The position numbers and the translations under genes were made by a program. Of a stretch of 64,000 bases of DNA, positions 13,016 to 25,999 are shown piece by piece. Each line of letters begins with the position of its first letter. The first letter of the stretch is position 1. Location: positions 29,028,405-29,092,404 of the forward strand of contig CM056743.1 of the NCBI GenBank assembly GCA_029851415.1. Reading direction: 5' to 3'. Below the pieces are notes generated by a model. It saw only the letters and a list, made by a program, of their open reading frames with translations. It had not been told where the DNA came from and did not search any database. This stretch comes from Eretmocerus hayati (taxonomy: Eukaryota; Arthropoda; Insecta; Hymenoptera; Aphelinidae).

Positions 13016-14799
13016 CAAATTATCAGCTATAGTCTGAATGGAAGTATTGTTATGGATTAGAATTTGGATGATCACAATGCTCCTGAAAATATGGGGACAA
13101 ATCCATTTGAGGGTTGCGGTACACGTTACGCACTTAGAATTCAATAAAAAATAGCTTGAGTGAGCGAAAACTTCGAGTATAGAGGGAAATAATTCGATAG
13201 TATTAGATGATAATAATTCCACCTCACAAGGTCCATTCCTTCTCTTTGCAGTGGTGAAATTCACAAAAAACGAGCGTAACCGGTGTAATGTGCACAAATC
13301 GTCATGTTTTAGACGTATTTTTCATATTTGACAAATTTAAATTGAAAATATGAAGTTACTTATTGTACCGTTAGCAAATACCAAGGGAATGAAGAAGTTT
13401 ACCGAGTACTACAAAATATTTTCTATCATTTCGTCACTAAAAATCGAGTTCTGATCAGCCGAAACGCGGTTGACGGAATGGTGGATTCGCCCTATGCATA
13501 ACTAAGACATTCCTGTTCCATGAAAGTCCGAAAGCAATCGAAAATAGTAGACATATCGGTAAAAAAATCTCTTTGATTGTTTCTTCACAGATTCAAAATA
13601 TCTCTCTACCAGACAACCGACAATTCTCCCATATAGTTACTCATACTTCGGCATCTGATCTCGATCCTTCCAAATAAAATTTACAACAGACGCATTTTTA
13701 TGAAAAAAGTCAAATTTCTGCAAATGGTTCGCCACTAAATTATTTAAAAATGGAAACAAATCAACAAAAAATGGCTCAACCTGCTAATATTTTATCCTTC
13801 CATTATTCGAGATTATAGACAATGGCTACATGTTACTCGTGTTACAGGGGATAAAAGATCAGAGACGAATTGCAGCTGGCACGAGTACGCATGACAAAAT
13901 AAATCCGGAAACGACGAATTTTTTCAAAATAATTTTTTTTTTTTCACCAATCCGAAACATATATTCGCCCTCGTATGTATACGTGATGTGCACATGGTTT
14001 GCTTTAAGCCGATCCCAAGGGATGAACTGTCACGTGCGTCCACGATAATACTGCACATCCTGAAATCCTGGTACAGTCTCTACCGACAAATCTGTCTAAA
14101 TCCGTCTAACTAGTTCTATCGTATTTCTACTGAACGGCATGGTATATAGAGCATCAGCTTCCCTTTTGTTAGCAGCTATTGGGCATTTTTGCATGCAATA
14201 TTGCGGAATCTTTATTTGTTTTCAATCATTCAAAGATACTGATGAATCGCTACTTTTTTTGTTGTAAGTCAAATTCGAGATTTTTTATTTTTTATCCATT
14301 TGGACTCAACGGGTGTTATGATCATTACAATTTTTTTAGATATCGCAGGAAGAATTATTAAGGGAATTCTGGTATGTTTTCACTGTTGAACCGAACGTAG
14401 CTCATTGAATTTAGGTTGTGTATGGATACAAAAAGATACCTAATCTTGTAAAATGAAGAAAATATTATTTCTTCACTACTTTCTTCCATTCACACAACAA
14501 ACTTTAAATTTTCGCGTAAAATTACGCCACTAAACATAGCGGAACTAATTTACAGTTGAGCGATATTCCAAAAATCAAAAAATATTCAAATATCTTCTGT
14601 GAAACAAATTTGAGAGATAAAGTATCTCGAAAATAAATTCAGTTGGGTTCATATCTCATTATAAATAACTGATGACAAAATATTTTCATTTTCCAAAGGT
14701 TCACTTGAAAAACCATGATCATGTTTTTTTTTTCTAGTTCCGTGAAATCAAATCGAGTTCTTGCTCTCTAATATTCCATCTGTTTCATCCTGATGACTG
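13016..14799. other. Non-coding A+T-rich DNA
   Basis: Apart from the right LINE target duplication (13016-13028) I see no gene, RNA or defined repeat. Confidence 0.5.
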
Positions 14800-15059
14800 T
14801 TCACTTACCTGAGACAATTCCATACCCCTCCTCCCCCCCTTCCCTCCCTCCAACATGGAAATAAAGTATCAATTCCTCGCTCTCAATCCAACCTCATCCT
14901 CTTAAAACACCTTAATTCTCAACTCACTATCCCCACAGTCCGCACATATCTCAACCCCTTAAAACCACACACATACACCTCACACTCCGAACAAACTCAC
15001 CCTAAATTTCAATCTAGTAAACCTCACCCTAAAATATACACTCACATTTCAAACTCCCT

Positions 15060-15099
<40 letters not shown>

Positions 15100-15640
15100 C
15101 TTTCTCAATTCGCGAATTTTTTTCGAAAGACTCGTGCGTAAACAACTAGCAGGATATCATGAGAAAAGCATCCCATACACACATCCCACAGGACTCTCAC
15201 TCTCTATCTCTATTAGAGGGTGTAAGTCTCCTCTTCTCTCTCTCTCTTTCGTTTTCGTTTGTTCGTCCAACCAAGCGTGTAGAGTATGGATTACTCTATA
15301 CCGTTATATGGAGGTTTTATCTGTAAGCGTTAACGATTTGGGTCTGGTCTCCTGATCTAAAAAGTCTCAGCTAAGCGAGCCCTTACGATTTTCAGAGTCC
15401 TTTTGAGCCTATTTGGTACGGATATATTTATATATAGATATATGAATACATGGGGATGTATGTATGAGGATTTTGTGGCTAGATTTGGATGTATAGAGAA
15501 AGACTTGCGTCGGGTTTATGCTTGCCGGGGCTCGAAAATAAGCCGTCAGGTATCGAACAATGCGCCTGATTTGCATATTTTTGGATATGAGATATATATC
15601 TTATCTGTGATGCGTGAGGATATTGATAAGGTGTTGATGA
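14800..15640. other. Strand-skew island with (CTA)n repeat
   Basis: Positions 14820-15060 are C-rich and nearly G-free. A trinucleotide (CTA)n microsatellite follows at 15057-15099. The right part (15420-15640) is G-rich and C-poor with TATATATAGATATATG. No gene is seen. Confidence 0.55.
15057..15099. repeat. (CTA)n trinucleotide microsatellite
   Basis: About 14 uninterrupted CTA units. Confidence 0.95.
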
Positions 15641-16111
15641 ATGCAATTTTTTTTTTTTTTGAGAGAGAGAGAGAGAAAGATAGAGATTTTTTCGGAGACA
15701 CGTGGTGGGTTGAGAATTTGGCACAAAGTGATTGTGTCGAATTTTGTGATATTGAAATTTCCTCGATTTTCGCATGTATTCCTACATTCTTCAGCATATT
15801 CAAGCATGTTTCTTGAAATATTTTGAATATTTTAGGATGAGACATGCTAAGATCGTTCAATCGCAACGACTGACATCGTTGAAAATTGCGCATTTTCAAA
15901 TGAGAAAATGTCCTTCTTCCAGAGCGCAGACTTGCAAGTGAAATTGATTTCATACAAGGGGGTGGCATATCGGAAACTGGTGCAGCGTTTGAAACCGTTG
16001 AATCATTTTATCCTCGATTTTTACGGTTTCACAATTATAGGATCGCAATAATTTTGGAATTTATGCGATTTTATGAGTGCGGGGGAACGCAGCTACATGA
16101 AAAATTGACTA

Positions 16112-16210
16112 ACCAGTGACCGAGGCTCAGTTGGTTGAGTAACGAAATCTAGCTAAGTGGGAACACGACACTATGGGAGGGCGCGAATCTGAATCCCGGT
16201 CGTGAATTTT
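16112..16210 (+). repeat. tRNA-derived SINE head
   Basis: An A-box-like AGGCTCAGTTGG (16123-16134) is followed by a degenerate B-box region (about 16187-16197, ATCTGAATCCC). GACCG near the 5' side can pair with CGGTC near the 3' side like an acceptor stem. The middle is too long and irregular for a standard functional tRNA. I call it a SINE or tRNA relic. Confidence 0.5.
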
Positions 16211-17389
16211 TTCGAGGAAATTTCCCGGTCTATTCTTGGTCGAATAAAGTACTCTGTTCCGGAATTAAACATCAAATACACATTTCAAAATACACAAACA
16301 AGACAAACAAATAACAAAAAATCAACAATGCCACCATATCAAGCAACCATTATCTACAAAAGTTACATCTGCCATCTGGTGTAGAGATATATTAAAGAAT
16401 ATCAGAACAAGAAAATTGACCATATGAAAAAGATGCTATAAATATTTCTCGACTGTTGTTCAACAAAATTTCGTATCTTGCTCATAACGTTATACCAGCT
16501 TCTAATTTTTGTCAAAATATTAAAAATTCGATAAAACGAAAATGGTGATTCCATGGCTGGATGTCGATGAATCTATCAAGAGAAGAGTCTAAGTCAAAGG
16601 TAAGCCAAATTTGTGACCAACAGTTTCTATCATGATTTACCGGTAATCAGGATTGTTCTTTTTTTTTTTTTGTAATTTCATTGAGGTCATGAACTTGACT
16701 TTCGTTCTTTGTTACGCATGACCGTATGGGCGTAATTTCTTCGTTACTCACTCTTCATTGCTTACTAACTCACTTACTTTAGATTTCACTTCCTGGTTGG
16801 CTCGGAAAAATTTCTGACATGGAAAATATCATCAAACAGTCAAAAAATGACAAACAACGTCAAAACTACAGAACTGCAAATGTTTTGTTTTTTCCATTTT
16901 TCCCCCAAAATAAAACCGTAGAGACTTCATCCCTATGGGAATGTGTTCTTAGAACTGCCACACATTTATCAGAATTTTTCCAGAATTTTACCATGAGTCA
17001 AATAAAAGTTATCACGAATATCGATTTTCGGACATGATCACTAACTGTCGTGGACAAAATGAGTAAGGGGGTTAATTGCACCCTTGGTAAAGTGAGTCAC
17101 CATGAAAAATCTTTATGGCGAAAAGTTTTTGAGTAAATGTGAGTCTTTGAAAATTTGAAAGTGGAAAACTGTGGGCCCCGCTGGAGAGACTTATTGCAAT
17201 GGAACGGAGTGTTTCGCTGTATGCGATTTTCGATAGAAATAATATTTAATAGCATTTTTGACCAAACAATTTTGAAAGAATTGTTATATTCCTGAACTGC
17301 TTATAAACTTATGACAGATATTTGCCAACTTCTGAATGTTTCTCGTTAAATTGAAGTGGTATTTCAACCAGGGCTTCTTATCTCGGCCG

Positions 17390-17520
17390 GCACCAATGTG
17401 AATTTTCATAAGTGCTTTCCGGTGGTTTCGGTGGTTCGGAACCCACCTTAAACTGTGGGTCCCGCAGAATAACCTCGAAAAGAGGTTGAAAATGCGTTGA
17501 TGAAAAAAAAAAAAAAGAAA
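17390..17520 (+). repeat. Candidate SINE/LINE 3' end with A-rich tail
   Basis: The B-box-like GGTTCGGAACCC lies at about 17433-17444. It is followed by a G+C-rich segment and ends in a run of A (about 17501-17514) with a second A-rich tract. This is the layout of a short retroelement, but no target duplication was found. Confidence 0.35.
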
Positions 17521-18099
17521 AAACAGGGCCTCTTATTATAAAGATATGAATTCTTGACCGTAATCTTCAAGCCCTCCAAGATGATTGAACAACTTCCACA
17601 GTCTTGGATGACTCAAAAACATCCAAATTTGCGAGTTAAATATTGTATTCTTCGAGCTTCATTTTGTGGAACCTGGTCCTTTTTCAGTGGTAAAAATTTT
17701 CTTTGGTCGGTGAATAAGACTTTCTCAGAAGACTTCCAAAATCACTCATTAGCAGGGTGCCACTGAAAAGCCATTTTTTCTTGAAAAAAAAAAGGAAAGA
17801 AAAATACAAATCACCGTTCAGTCACGCTGATATCAAAAACTGGACATACATTCCGCTCGTCGAGACATTGTAGGCTCTGGAAAACATTTTCCACTTATTA
17901 CATTAGAAAAGAATTCTATTACCTTGCTCTCAAACAGTCAGATTTTGCATTGGGGCAGTATAATATACTATTCGAACTATTCATGTGAGAAGAACTTCGT
18001 GGTTAATAAGTACAAAAATCAATTAGGTCGATATTGCCCCTTTTGTTAAATTTTCCCCTAAAATAATCATGTACTCTCATTGAAATGTGTTATCCAACA

Positions 18100-18860
18100 C
18101 CTAAAATGCAACAAATGTTTCATTTTAATCATAGACAACAATTAATTGACCCAACGATCTCATCGAACGCCCCCTCACGACTATAACCCACCATTTATTG
18201 CTAGCCATGCATATAGCACTAGGCCTATACCACACTAACATCGCAGCAATACACTTAATAGATCCAACACACACCCCTCCATAAGCCCCCACACAAATAT
18301 GATTAAGTCTCCAATATAGGCTTCGATCAGGCGAGTGGTTGTATATGTAGCTAACATACTATGATCACAAAATTCCCCTTTAGAAGCATGTTTTCCTGGT
18401 ATCTGAGACGTCTGGTAGGCCTACGAATTATCTGACATTGATCGGAACCTTATATATGAACCCTCAGTATCTCACGTGAGACACAAAATTTTTATGCCCA
18501 TTTTTGACGACATAATACAATATCATAATACTGAGAAGAAAAGCACTCCCATTTCGCAAGACGCACGCGATGAGTGACGGCTGAGGTGTACCATGTATTA
18601 GGATACCATAATTTTAGTAGAGTCGGTTCTATAAATGAGACTATATGTATGTTATGTCATTCATGCAGATTAGGCTCAATATACTCAGAATATATCTATA
18701 TGTGGATATGTATAGGGGTTCGATGGGGGATTGCGGTATTCTAATAGATTCTGTTTGCAAAGGAGTGAAGGGGAAAGGTTTGATTTTGAAGTAGGTGTAT
18801 GTTTTGAGGTAGTTGGATGGTGATGGAAATTCGAATGCGAAACCAGTTTTGACAATATCT
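18100..18860. other. Strand-skew island
   Basis: Positions 18120-18310 are C-rich and G-poor. Positions 18640-18860 are strongly G-rich and C-poor, with TATATCTATATGTGG between them. No gene is seen. Confidence 0.55.
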
Positions 18861-20752
18861 GAGTGTAATTTTAGATCCAATTTTTTCCCATAGAGCTAAC
18901 TTCGGAGGAACCTACAATACAACATTTCTCATCCCTCAGAATGTGTTCATTACATCGAAAGAAGATGAAAATAATGATAACGTTTAAAAGTTCTGTATTC
19001 AAATGTAATTGCTACGTGATGAAGATGATTTATGCTTTTCTGATGCTCTACATTTTTTTGAATCTGGAAGCCTGATGGAAGCCAAATTGGGTACTTACAT
19101 CCTCTCGCAAACTATAGTGAAAAGTCGCTTTGTAAGAAAATCGAAATGTTTCGATTCTGTATGGTTGAGGTTAGACGTAATGCAGCTCATGTTGAATGTC
19201 TTGAAAACAGCCCTAAATATCATCGTTAGAGTAATTTTTCATGTGAAAATGAGAAGAAACAGGAAGTGTCCTTGCTGATTGTCGACATCCATCATTCATG
19301 GGAAAAAAAAACTTATTTCCAAACCTTCATGAAATATTTGAGAGACTGTCACATTTCCAAAACATTAAATGAGAAAACTATTAGGACATAACATGAATTG
19401 ATGAAAGAGTTTCTCCATCTCCTCTACGAGAATGTGACTTTTCCGCGCGGTCTTTCTATCCCCTTTCCCATTGCACGCATATGATGAAAATGGTACATTC
19501 CGAAACGATAGTGTAAAATAAGTAGTACATTGTTGACCTAAGCGCGTACGCCCAGTTCGGGTGCTAGGACAATTCATTTCCCTCGCTTTGCTCGGAAAAT
19601 AGGTCCTCCACGCCTACGAGCACAGGGTAATATTACCCTGATGATTAATATTTATTGTGAAAACCCTGAAACCGCGTTTGAAATTGTGAATGCGGCATTC
19701 TTAGGTTAGAATTATGAAAATAGGTTTCATGTGATTTGGTAAACACCCAAACATCGAAAAATTGCAGAAAATATTCCACACTCGAACGGGTAGATTTTGC
19801 ATCCCCGTGATGATTTTGACCCTCGCCTTTGGCTCTTAACGGGAAATATCGTTCGGTATGCGAAAATCAATGAACATTCCCGCCTTCATATCAAAAACGT
19901 TATATTTTGATCGAAAGATGGTTGTAATGAACCGATTTCTATTAAGAACTAAACGAAGACTCGTTAACAGTTCTGAATAGACATTATCATTTTTTTTTAA
20001 GATTAAATCAATTGTCACAAATGGTGTACTTTGAAAATTGCAGAACCGTAAACCGAGATTACTTTGGAACATTTTTTGACTTTTAGTTTGAATTTCTCTA
20101 CAATTCAAGGTCATTCGTAAACTTTGCAGTAGGTCAAAATGTCAGTATTGACTTCAGCTACAATATGGTGTATCTACATTTCTCTAAACTCGAATATTTT
20201 GCAAATCATTGCAAAAAGTGGGGTGTGCAAAGTCACCCGATCAACTGGCATGTTTTTGCAACATTTTAATTCCTATGCTGACAAGGACTGCGACGCACAA
20301 CGGAGGCAAATAGGGATTTCTTGCATAACTCAGTGCCACGCAAATTCTTGACTGATTGACATGATTCGAAGGAGATCCTCTCAAATTTTTCTTGCCTATC
20401 AAGATGCCTTTCTGTAAATTTTGATTTCTGCACTTACGAAGGGTCTAAATCGCGTTCGGGAGAGATGAGAACACAGACGAAGGAACTACTTTCGTTCTAT
20501 GCAAGGGGCGTGTAGATGCCCCATTGACCCAAAAACACTGTGGGTAATAAGTTTTCTTGAAGAAAATTTCCGTGTTGACAACTTGAGACACGTTTTGAGG
20601 GCACTGTAGAACTCTAAAGCACTCGTTCGGCAGGGTTTCTATGCAATGTATGGAAAATCGACATATTTTTCATACCTTTTCAAATGATAAAATGAGCCTG
20701 TTAAATTTATTGTTTATATACTTTCTTTGTTATCTTATCCCTTAATTACTAA
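18861..20752. other. Non-coding DNA with small hairpin elements
   Basis: No supportable gene. Two members of a small palindromic family lie at about 19540-19640 and 19780-19860 (listed separately). The rest is A+T-rich sequence without defined features. Confidence 0.5.
19540..19640. repeat. Small hairpin element, CTCGC...GCTCGG core
   Basis: It contains GCGCGTACGCCCAG, then GGTGCTAGGAC, a central CCTCGCTTTGCTCGG and then GGTCCTCCACGCC, in inverted order around the core. The layout matches the much better preserved hairpin at 45612-45687. Confidence 0.5.
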
Positions 20753-21197
20753 CCAGGAGAGGTCGTCACATCCGGATCACGGATTTGTCTGAAACTCTGG
20801 AAATAGTCTTTTTTTAGTGCCAAAAGATGAAATCCAAAATTATAGACCCTAACGCTCAAGCGTTCCCGAGCTACAGCCAAAGACATTAGCATTGCAGGTA
20901 TATCGATAATAATTTTTAACATTTACGAGTTGAATATTTGGTCTCGTGGATCTTGAAGGACGGTGAGATCAAATATTCAACTCGTATATTAACCATCAAC
21001 GACGAAAAAATCTACCGAAATCACTTATGAAATTTTTAACATGGGCCTATATGGACAATGCTATTGCCTGAAGGTGTAGCTCGAAAACGCTTGAGCGTTA
21101 GGGTCTATAATTTTGGGTTTCATCTTTTGGCACTAAAAGAAGACTATTTCCAGAGTTTCAGCCAAATCCGTGATCCGGATGTGATGAACTCTCCTGG
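20753..21197. mobile_element. Palindromic MITE with TAA duplication
   Basis: The 445-bp element begins CCAGGAGAG and ends CTCTCCTGG. Its inverted arms are about 135 bp, with long matching blocks such as those containing CGCTCAAGCG and GGATCACGGAT. TAA flanks both ends (20750-20752 and 21198-21200), which fits a 3-bp target duplication. A second nested inverted repeat, TACGAGTTGAATATTTG against its complement, lies at about 20926-20987. There is no coding capacity. Superfamily is unassigned. Confidence 0.75.
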
Positions 21198-21701
21198 TAA
21201 GATGGAACGGAATTTTGGCACAATTTAATATCGTTGTCGATTGAAATTTTTCCAATCAAATGCCAAAAAAATAGTGCATTGCCTTTCTGTAGCTTTTACT
21301 CTAGAATACTATGAAAGTAGACGTTCAAATCTGTTACCTCATTGAAATGATTCCAGTATCTCGAAATCATAAATATATATCAAATTATTAATTAAGGGTT
21401 ATAATAAAAGTAGAAGTTCCAAGCTTCCAAATGACGTCCCACAGATCCCTGTTAGAGCTTGCAGGACGATTTTGTAACGCTGGCAATCTTTTTCGGGAAA
21501 ATGTCACCAAGTCACCCGGTGTCCAAAGTGACCCCGCTTTACGTAATTCTGTAAACTATTGAATCAAATTTGGTTGGCCGATCAATTCAGCTGCACTGCA
21601 AGTTTCCTCAATTGTATGAAATTAAGATAATAATTCAATTTTGAAACAAAATTTCTGCTTATTAATCAATGATCATCAACGTATTGCTTTAAGAAGGTTA
21701 T

Positions 21702-22235
21702 GTGACTGACATCATAAAAATTTTGAGAATGAAATTATTTGATAAATCCATTACTTCAAAAGGTTATTCCGATACATTGAGAAAAAAAAATACAAAGTTA
21801 CACAATTTTCGAAGACAAAATTACTATACTTGGAAAAAACTCGAGCATCCTCTTATTGTTCCTCCAATTGTTTACCAACACACTTGCCAAAATAAATTAG
21901 AAGAATCATCTATATATTTCAAATATTTACCCTTCATAATATCCCATCTCAATTCTACCTCATATTCCACCCAAACCCTCTCAAACTCACCTTTACTGAA
22001 AAAAAAATTCAACCTAAAAGCAATCTCCAAGAGTACTACTTTCATAACACTATCCGTCAATCCCATCAACAGATCTTTGAACTCTACAATACAATCACAA
22101 CCATTACTAGATCTTAGGAGGGAAAAAGCCTCAAAAAAAGGGTATCGGCTGACCCTTAGCAATCAGGATCTCAGAACATCATGTGTCAAGGACAGCATCG
22201 GCTTCTCAACTACCATCACCACTACCACCATATAA
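21702..22235 (+). CDS. Doubtful hypothetical ORF, Ser/Thr/Asn-rich
   Basis: An open frame of 177 codons, the longest in the first 54 kb, that starts at a GTG rather than an ATG. The predicted protein is rich in Ser, Thr, Asn, Lys and Leu, ends in a Thr run, and shows no domain I recognise. The underlying DNA is C-rich and G-poor (part of a skew island), which itself lowers stop-codon frequency on this strand and can create long chance frames. An overlapping minus-strand frame (21872-22162) is also open. I favour a chance frame and list it only because of its length. Confidence 0.15.
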   Translation: MTDIIKILRMKLFDKSITSKGYSDTLRKKNTKLHNFRRQNYYTWKKLEHPLIVPPIVYQHTCQNKLEESSIYFKYLPFIISHLNSTSYSTQTLSNSPLLKKKFNLKAISKSTTFITLSVNPINRSLNSTIQSQPLLDLRREKASKKGYRLTLSNQDLRTSCVKDSIGFSTTITTTTI

Positions 22236-22650
22236 TACTTACACAAAGATCCACTCACCGCGGCTAAAAAGACTCTGACATCGCCACGCGGCCGCTAAAC
22301 TGAGAGGGTGAAAATCCCCAGGGATGAAAGCTACACATACACATACACTTACACACACACACCCCAGATATGGTTATACAAAGGTTTTATACGGTGTATT
22401 ATATAGGTATATATACAGATACGTATTATCGGGGGTGAGCTTGCTGTTAAAGTCTACGCGCCGGATCGTCAAGTCCGCTCCTTATCCCACGCGCGCCTCT
22501 GTGATATCCGCGCACCCCAATCCCGTTTATACCACCCCCTATATAGTACAGAGCTTGCAAAGCGTCTGGCTCATCCCGTGGCGATGGCTATATGTATATG
22601 GGCCATTTCGAAGCATTTCGACGAATGTCTGCACCAGGGGGGTCTGTAAA
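21880..22650. other. Strand-skew island
   Basis: The left side (21880-22250) is nearly G-free on the plus strand. The centre has CpG-containing sequence (GCGGCCGC near 22288), a short CA run and TATATA motifs. The right side becomes G-rich before an A+T-rich repeat-like stretch. Confidence 0.45.
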
Positions 22651-24839
22651 AAATCCATAAAAATTTTTTTCCGTTAGCACTATATTAATATAGTACAAAA
22701 AAATTTTTTTGGGATTTTTTCTAAGGCCCCTGTGGGCCCTGGGGCCTATGAAAGTTCCTTTTTAGGCCCCTTTTTAGCCTATTTCCAGAAAATCATAAAT
22801 CCGACTAAAATCAACATTTTTGGACGTACTCAGGCGCATTTTCTTCTTTAAGACTAGTACTTATGAGAAAAAATTTTTTCCAAGGTCGATACTTGAGCCT
22901 AGCAACTTCTAGGGGCTATTTGCTGAGAGCACATTTTAGCAATTTTTGGGCTTGCTTCAAAGTGATGTAGCTCCCACTAGACATGTGATAATCGACTTTT
23001 ACAAATGATCATTTTGAAGGTCTTGAGAAAACCTACAATTTGACCACTGGTCAATGTCAATTACTGTACTTTTTATAGGAGTTACAATCGTTACAAGCTG
23101 AGCAAATTCGTAAAAATGCCAAATTTTGAGCTGAATTTGAAGAAATCATTTTTCTCCCTTCGACCCCAAACCTGTGCGAACATGTTTTTCGATACAAACA
23201 CTACCGATAAGAACAACAATCTGGGTGGGATATTGAATTCTCGATTTCATTTAGCCAATTTAAAACACTAATTTTCGACTTTTTGCTGAAAATGACCTCA
23301 CAGGTATGGCTCGCATATGCTTCCATCTGAACTAATGTGCACCAACCTGTGTGAGATTACTCTCCAATGTACTCCCAAATAAATGTGGAAACTATCGGGG
23401 GCAAGTCTCGAGCTAGATGCGAGCAGGAGGTTCTCTTTTACGAGTTCAAGGTATTATTTTGTCTGTTTGGATGCAGGCAAAAGTGAGTGTGATTTCACTC
23501 ATTCTAGCTCACAAATGAGATGAGCGGGGCTGAAATAGGGATACAAACATGGTTTTCTGACTCAAAATGATCATCTAAACACGATTTCGGGGTTAGTTTG
23601 GCTCCAAAATATTGATACTCGCTCTGAGACTAGAAAACACTTTAGTTACATAATTATCGATGGAGTGGCTTCAGACTTGGTTCGCTTGTCCCTTGTTGTT
23701 GTTTTTTTTTTATTAATTTTTTTATTTTGTGGAATCGTATAATTAATTCGAAAATTTAAAACAGTACTTTTGAGTGAATGACCCTACTAGGGTTCAAAAG
23801 GGTTATTTCTTTGTAGGATTCAAAATACATTGTCAAAATGTGATTGTAGGTATTTCTAATTCTTTTTTTTCGAAATTTGTAGTCGATTCAATAGTGTCCA
23901 AATCAAATCCAGGACCATCTTTGAATCCTTCCTTGTTTATTTTCAAATTTCTATAGCTGAACAATGCGACGAGTACCGAAATGAGATTCAACAAATTCAA
24001 AAAGCTGAGGTTGGAATCTACCTAATACGATCGTTTTTGAGGCCTGGTCCTTATAATCTTATGTGAAGAGGCTTATGCGTGAAGGATTTTGTGAAAGTCA
24101 TTTCTTAAATTTTATTATAAAAATTCTATCCTATGAGAAATTCTACATCAAATTTTTCTATCTAGAATTCAGCCATCCGCCAGGAAAAAATAGTAAATTT
24201 GGATTCCTGAATAAGTATACTTCGAACTTCTTCAATTTCATTTTTTGATCAATCGAAAAACGACAATCCTATGTGCACGTGCATTATTTTCGGCTTCAAA
24301 ATTTGGCGCATCTAATAACTCAAGGAATTTCCGAATAATAATTCCTGCAGAGTTTAATCCTGTGTTCAGAAATGTAAAATACAAGATAATGTAACGTGCG
24401 GGTGGAATGTCGTTTCCGCAAGAACTTCCCTGAAGGATATATCCCGTTCTTTCGGCGGATCATAAATCCGATTCTAGACAATAATTTTGAACTCTGCAAG
24501 TTTCATTTTGAATGAAATCTTATGAGCTATCAGATACGCAATCTTTCGTGGCCAAAAAATTACATGCATACTTAGAAAGTTACTACATTCTGATTGGTCA
24601 GGGAATAAATTTGGGTCAAGAACCCGCAAAATCAAATTTCATAATAATGAACTACATTATGATCTGACAATATTAGTAAAAAAATCTCTGATATTCTAAA
24701 TCATCGAGTGAAACAAAATACAAAAAATTTTTTTGCAGACCTGATTCTCGTACTTTTACGATGAATCAAAACTGGGAGGTAACCTCAAATGAAACATTCA
24801 TCATTAACATGATTCCTATAAAAAAAATTCTTATAATAC
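22651..24839. other. A+T-rich non-coding DNA
   Basis: No gene is supportable. Near 22660-22720 there is an inverted repeat of A/T runs around a TATTAATATA centre. Poly-T occurs near 23704. The remainder shows no defined feature. Confidence 0.5.
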
Positions 24840-24949
24840 AACAGCAGAATGAGCATCTGCACAACCTACTCGTTACTACAACATACACCCCCACACGTAC
24901 ACAAGATCATTTTTACACACATATGAAAGGAGGTAACAAGTGTACACAT

Positions 24950-24980
<31 letters not shown>

Positions 24981-25340
24981 TAACGGTCGCGTGCGCGCGC
25001 TTTGCCAGTCAAACCCTCACCGGGGGGTTGAAAACCACCCCCAAAGGTTCACTTTCACAGTTGCGCAGTTCAAAATGCTACCTCCAACAATATCTGTTAG
25101 CCTGATATTTAGCAACCCCCCGACCGACGACTCGCTCGACGTTCCTTTCATACACTGTGCGCGACAAAAGAGCTGCTCATGCGCCATCACAGTACGGTAC
25201 ATGCACATATCGTGGCAGAAACTTGTGGACTTTCTCGTGCCTGTATTGTGTGTCACTGTTGATCACACATTTTTGGCCTTTTTCAGGCGGTTGTATCTGT
25301 TGGCTCAAACCTTGGGTCAGTATTATCAGAGGGTGGGTTT
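24840..25340. other. Strand-skew island with (TA)n
   Basis: C-rich left part (24840-24930), (TA)n at 24955-24979, then CpG-rich sequence (GCGTGCGCGCGC near 24990). Overlapping frames on both strands are open across it, but none has a recognisable domain. Confidence 0.4.
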
Positions 25341-25999
25341 TACCACGTTGTAAAATAGTGCAGTTGACAATGTTCTATTTGAATGATCACTTCATTTTTT
25401 TAAATGATATTACAACTCATTGTTTTTTTTATTCTAGAGATTTAATTTTTTATGTATTTACAATTAGCGCAAGAGCAGAAGAATGAAGTGAAGAGTGTGT
25501 CCAACTCGGCATTTATATCCTGTGACATTCATTTGCAATAATTTAGCATCTAAGAATCAAAATCAGTCCCTCTCAAAATTATTTCTAAGTCTTATCCGAA
25601 AACCAAAATGGAGTCCAAGCGCTCGCGGTTTTAAATCTTTCCTATCGGGCCATCGCTAATTTACGAAATTGTTATCATTCAGTCAATGAGGGCAGGCTCG
25701 GTCATTCTGACCAAATATTTTGATGTTCATTGTCGATTTTTACTCAACTTTTTCACCGATCAAATCGAACGAGCCCCCCGTTTAGCTTCTGTAAAACAAA
25801 TTCTCCTTGATAACTTATGTGTTGACTTGTGTACAAAAGATGAGTACTAAAATAACTACTTACATTATAAATGATGAGCATCAAACCAAACAAACTGAAC
25901 ATTTTCGAAGTACTATCATAACTGATGAATCTCAAAAATAAGTTACAAACATCAAACTGCCACCAGATAGAACTAGATGTGCCCTGAATTCTTGAAATT
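25341..25999. other. Non-coding A+T-rich DNA
   Basis: I see no gene or defined repeat. Confidence 0.5.

Larger units (their letters stand above)
15641..18099. other. Non-coding DNA with SINE-like pieces
   Basis: No protein gene is supportable. A poly-T run followed by GAGAGA occurs at 15647-15675. Two SINE-like pieces are listed separately (16112-16210 and 17390-17520). Confidence 0.5.
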
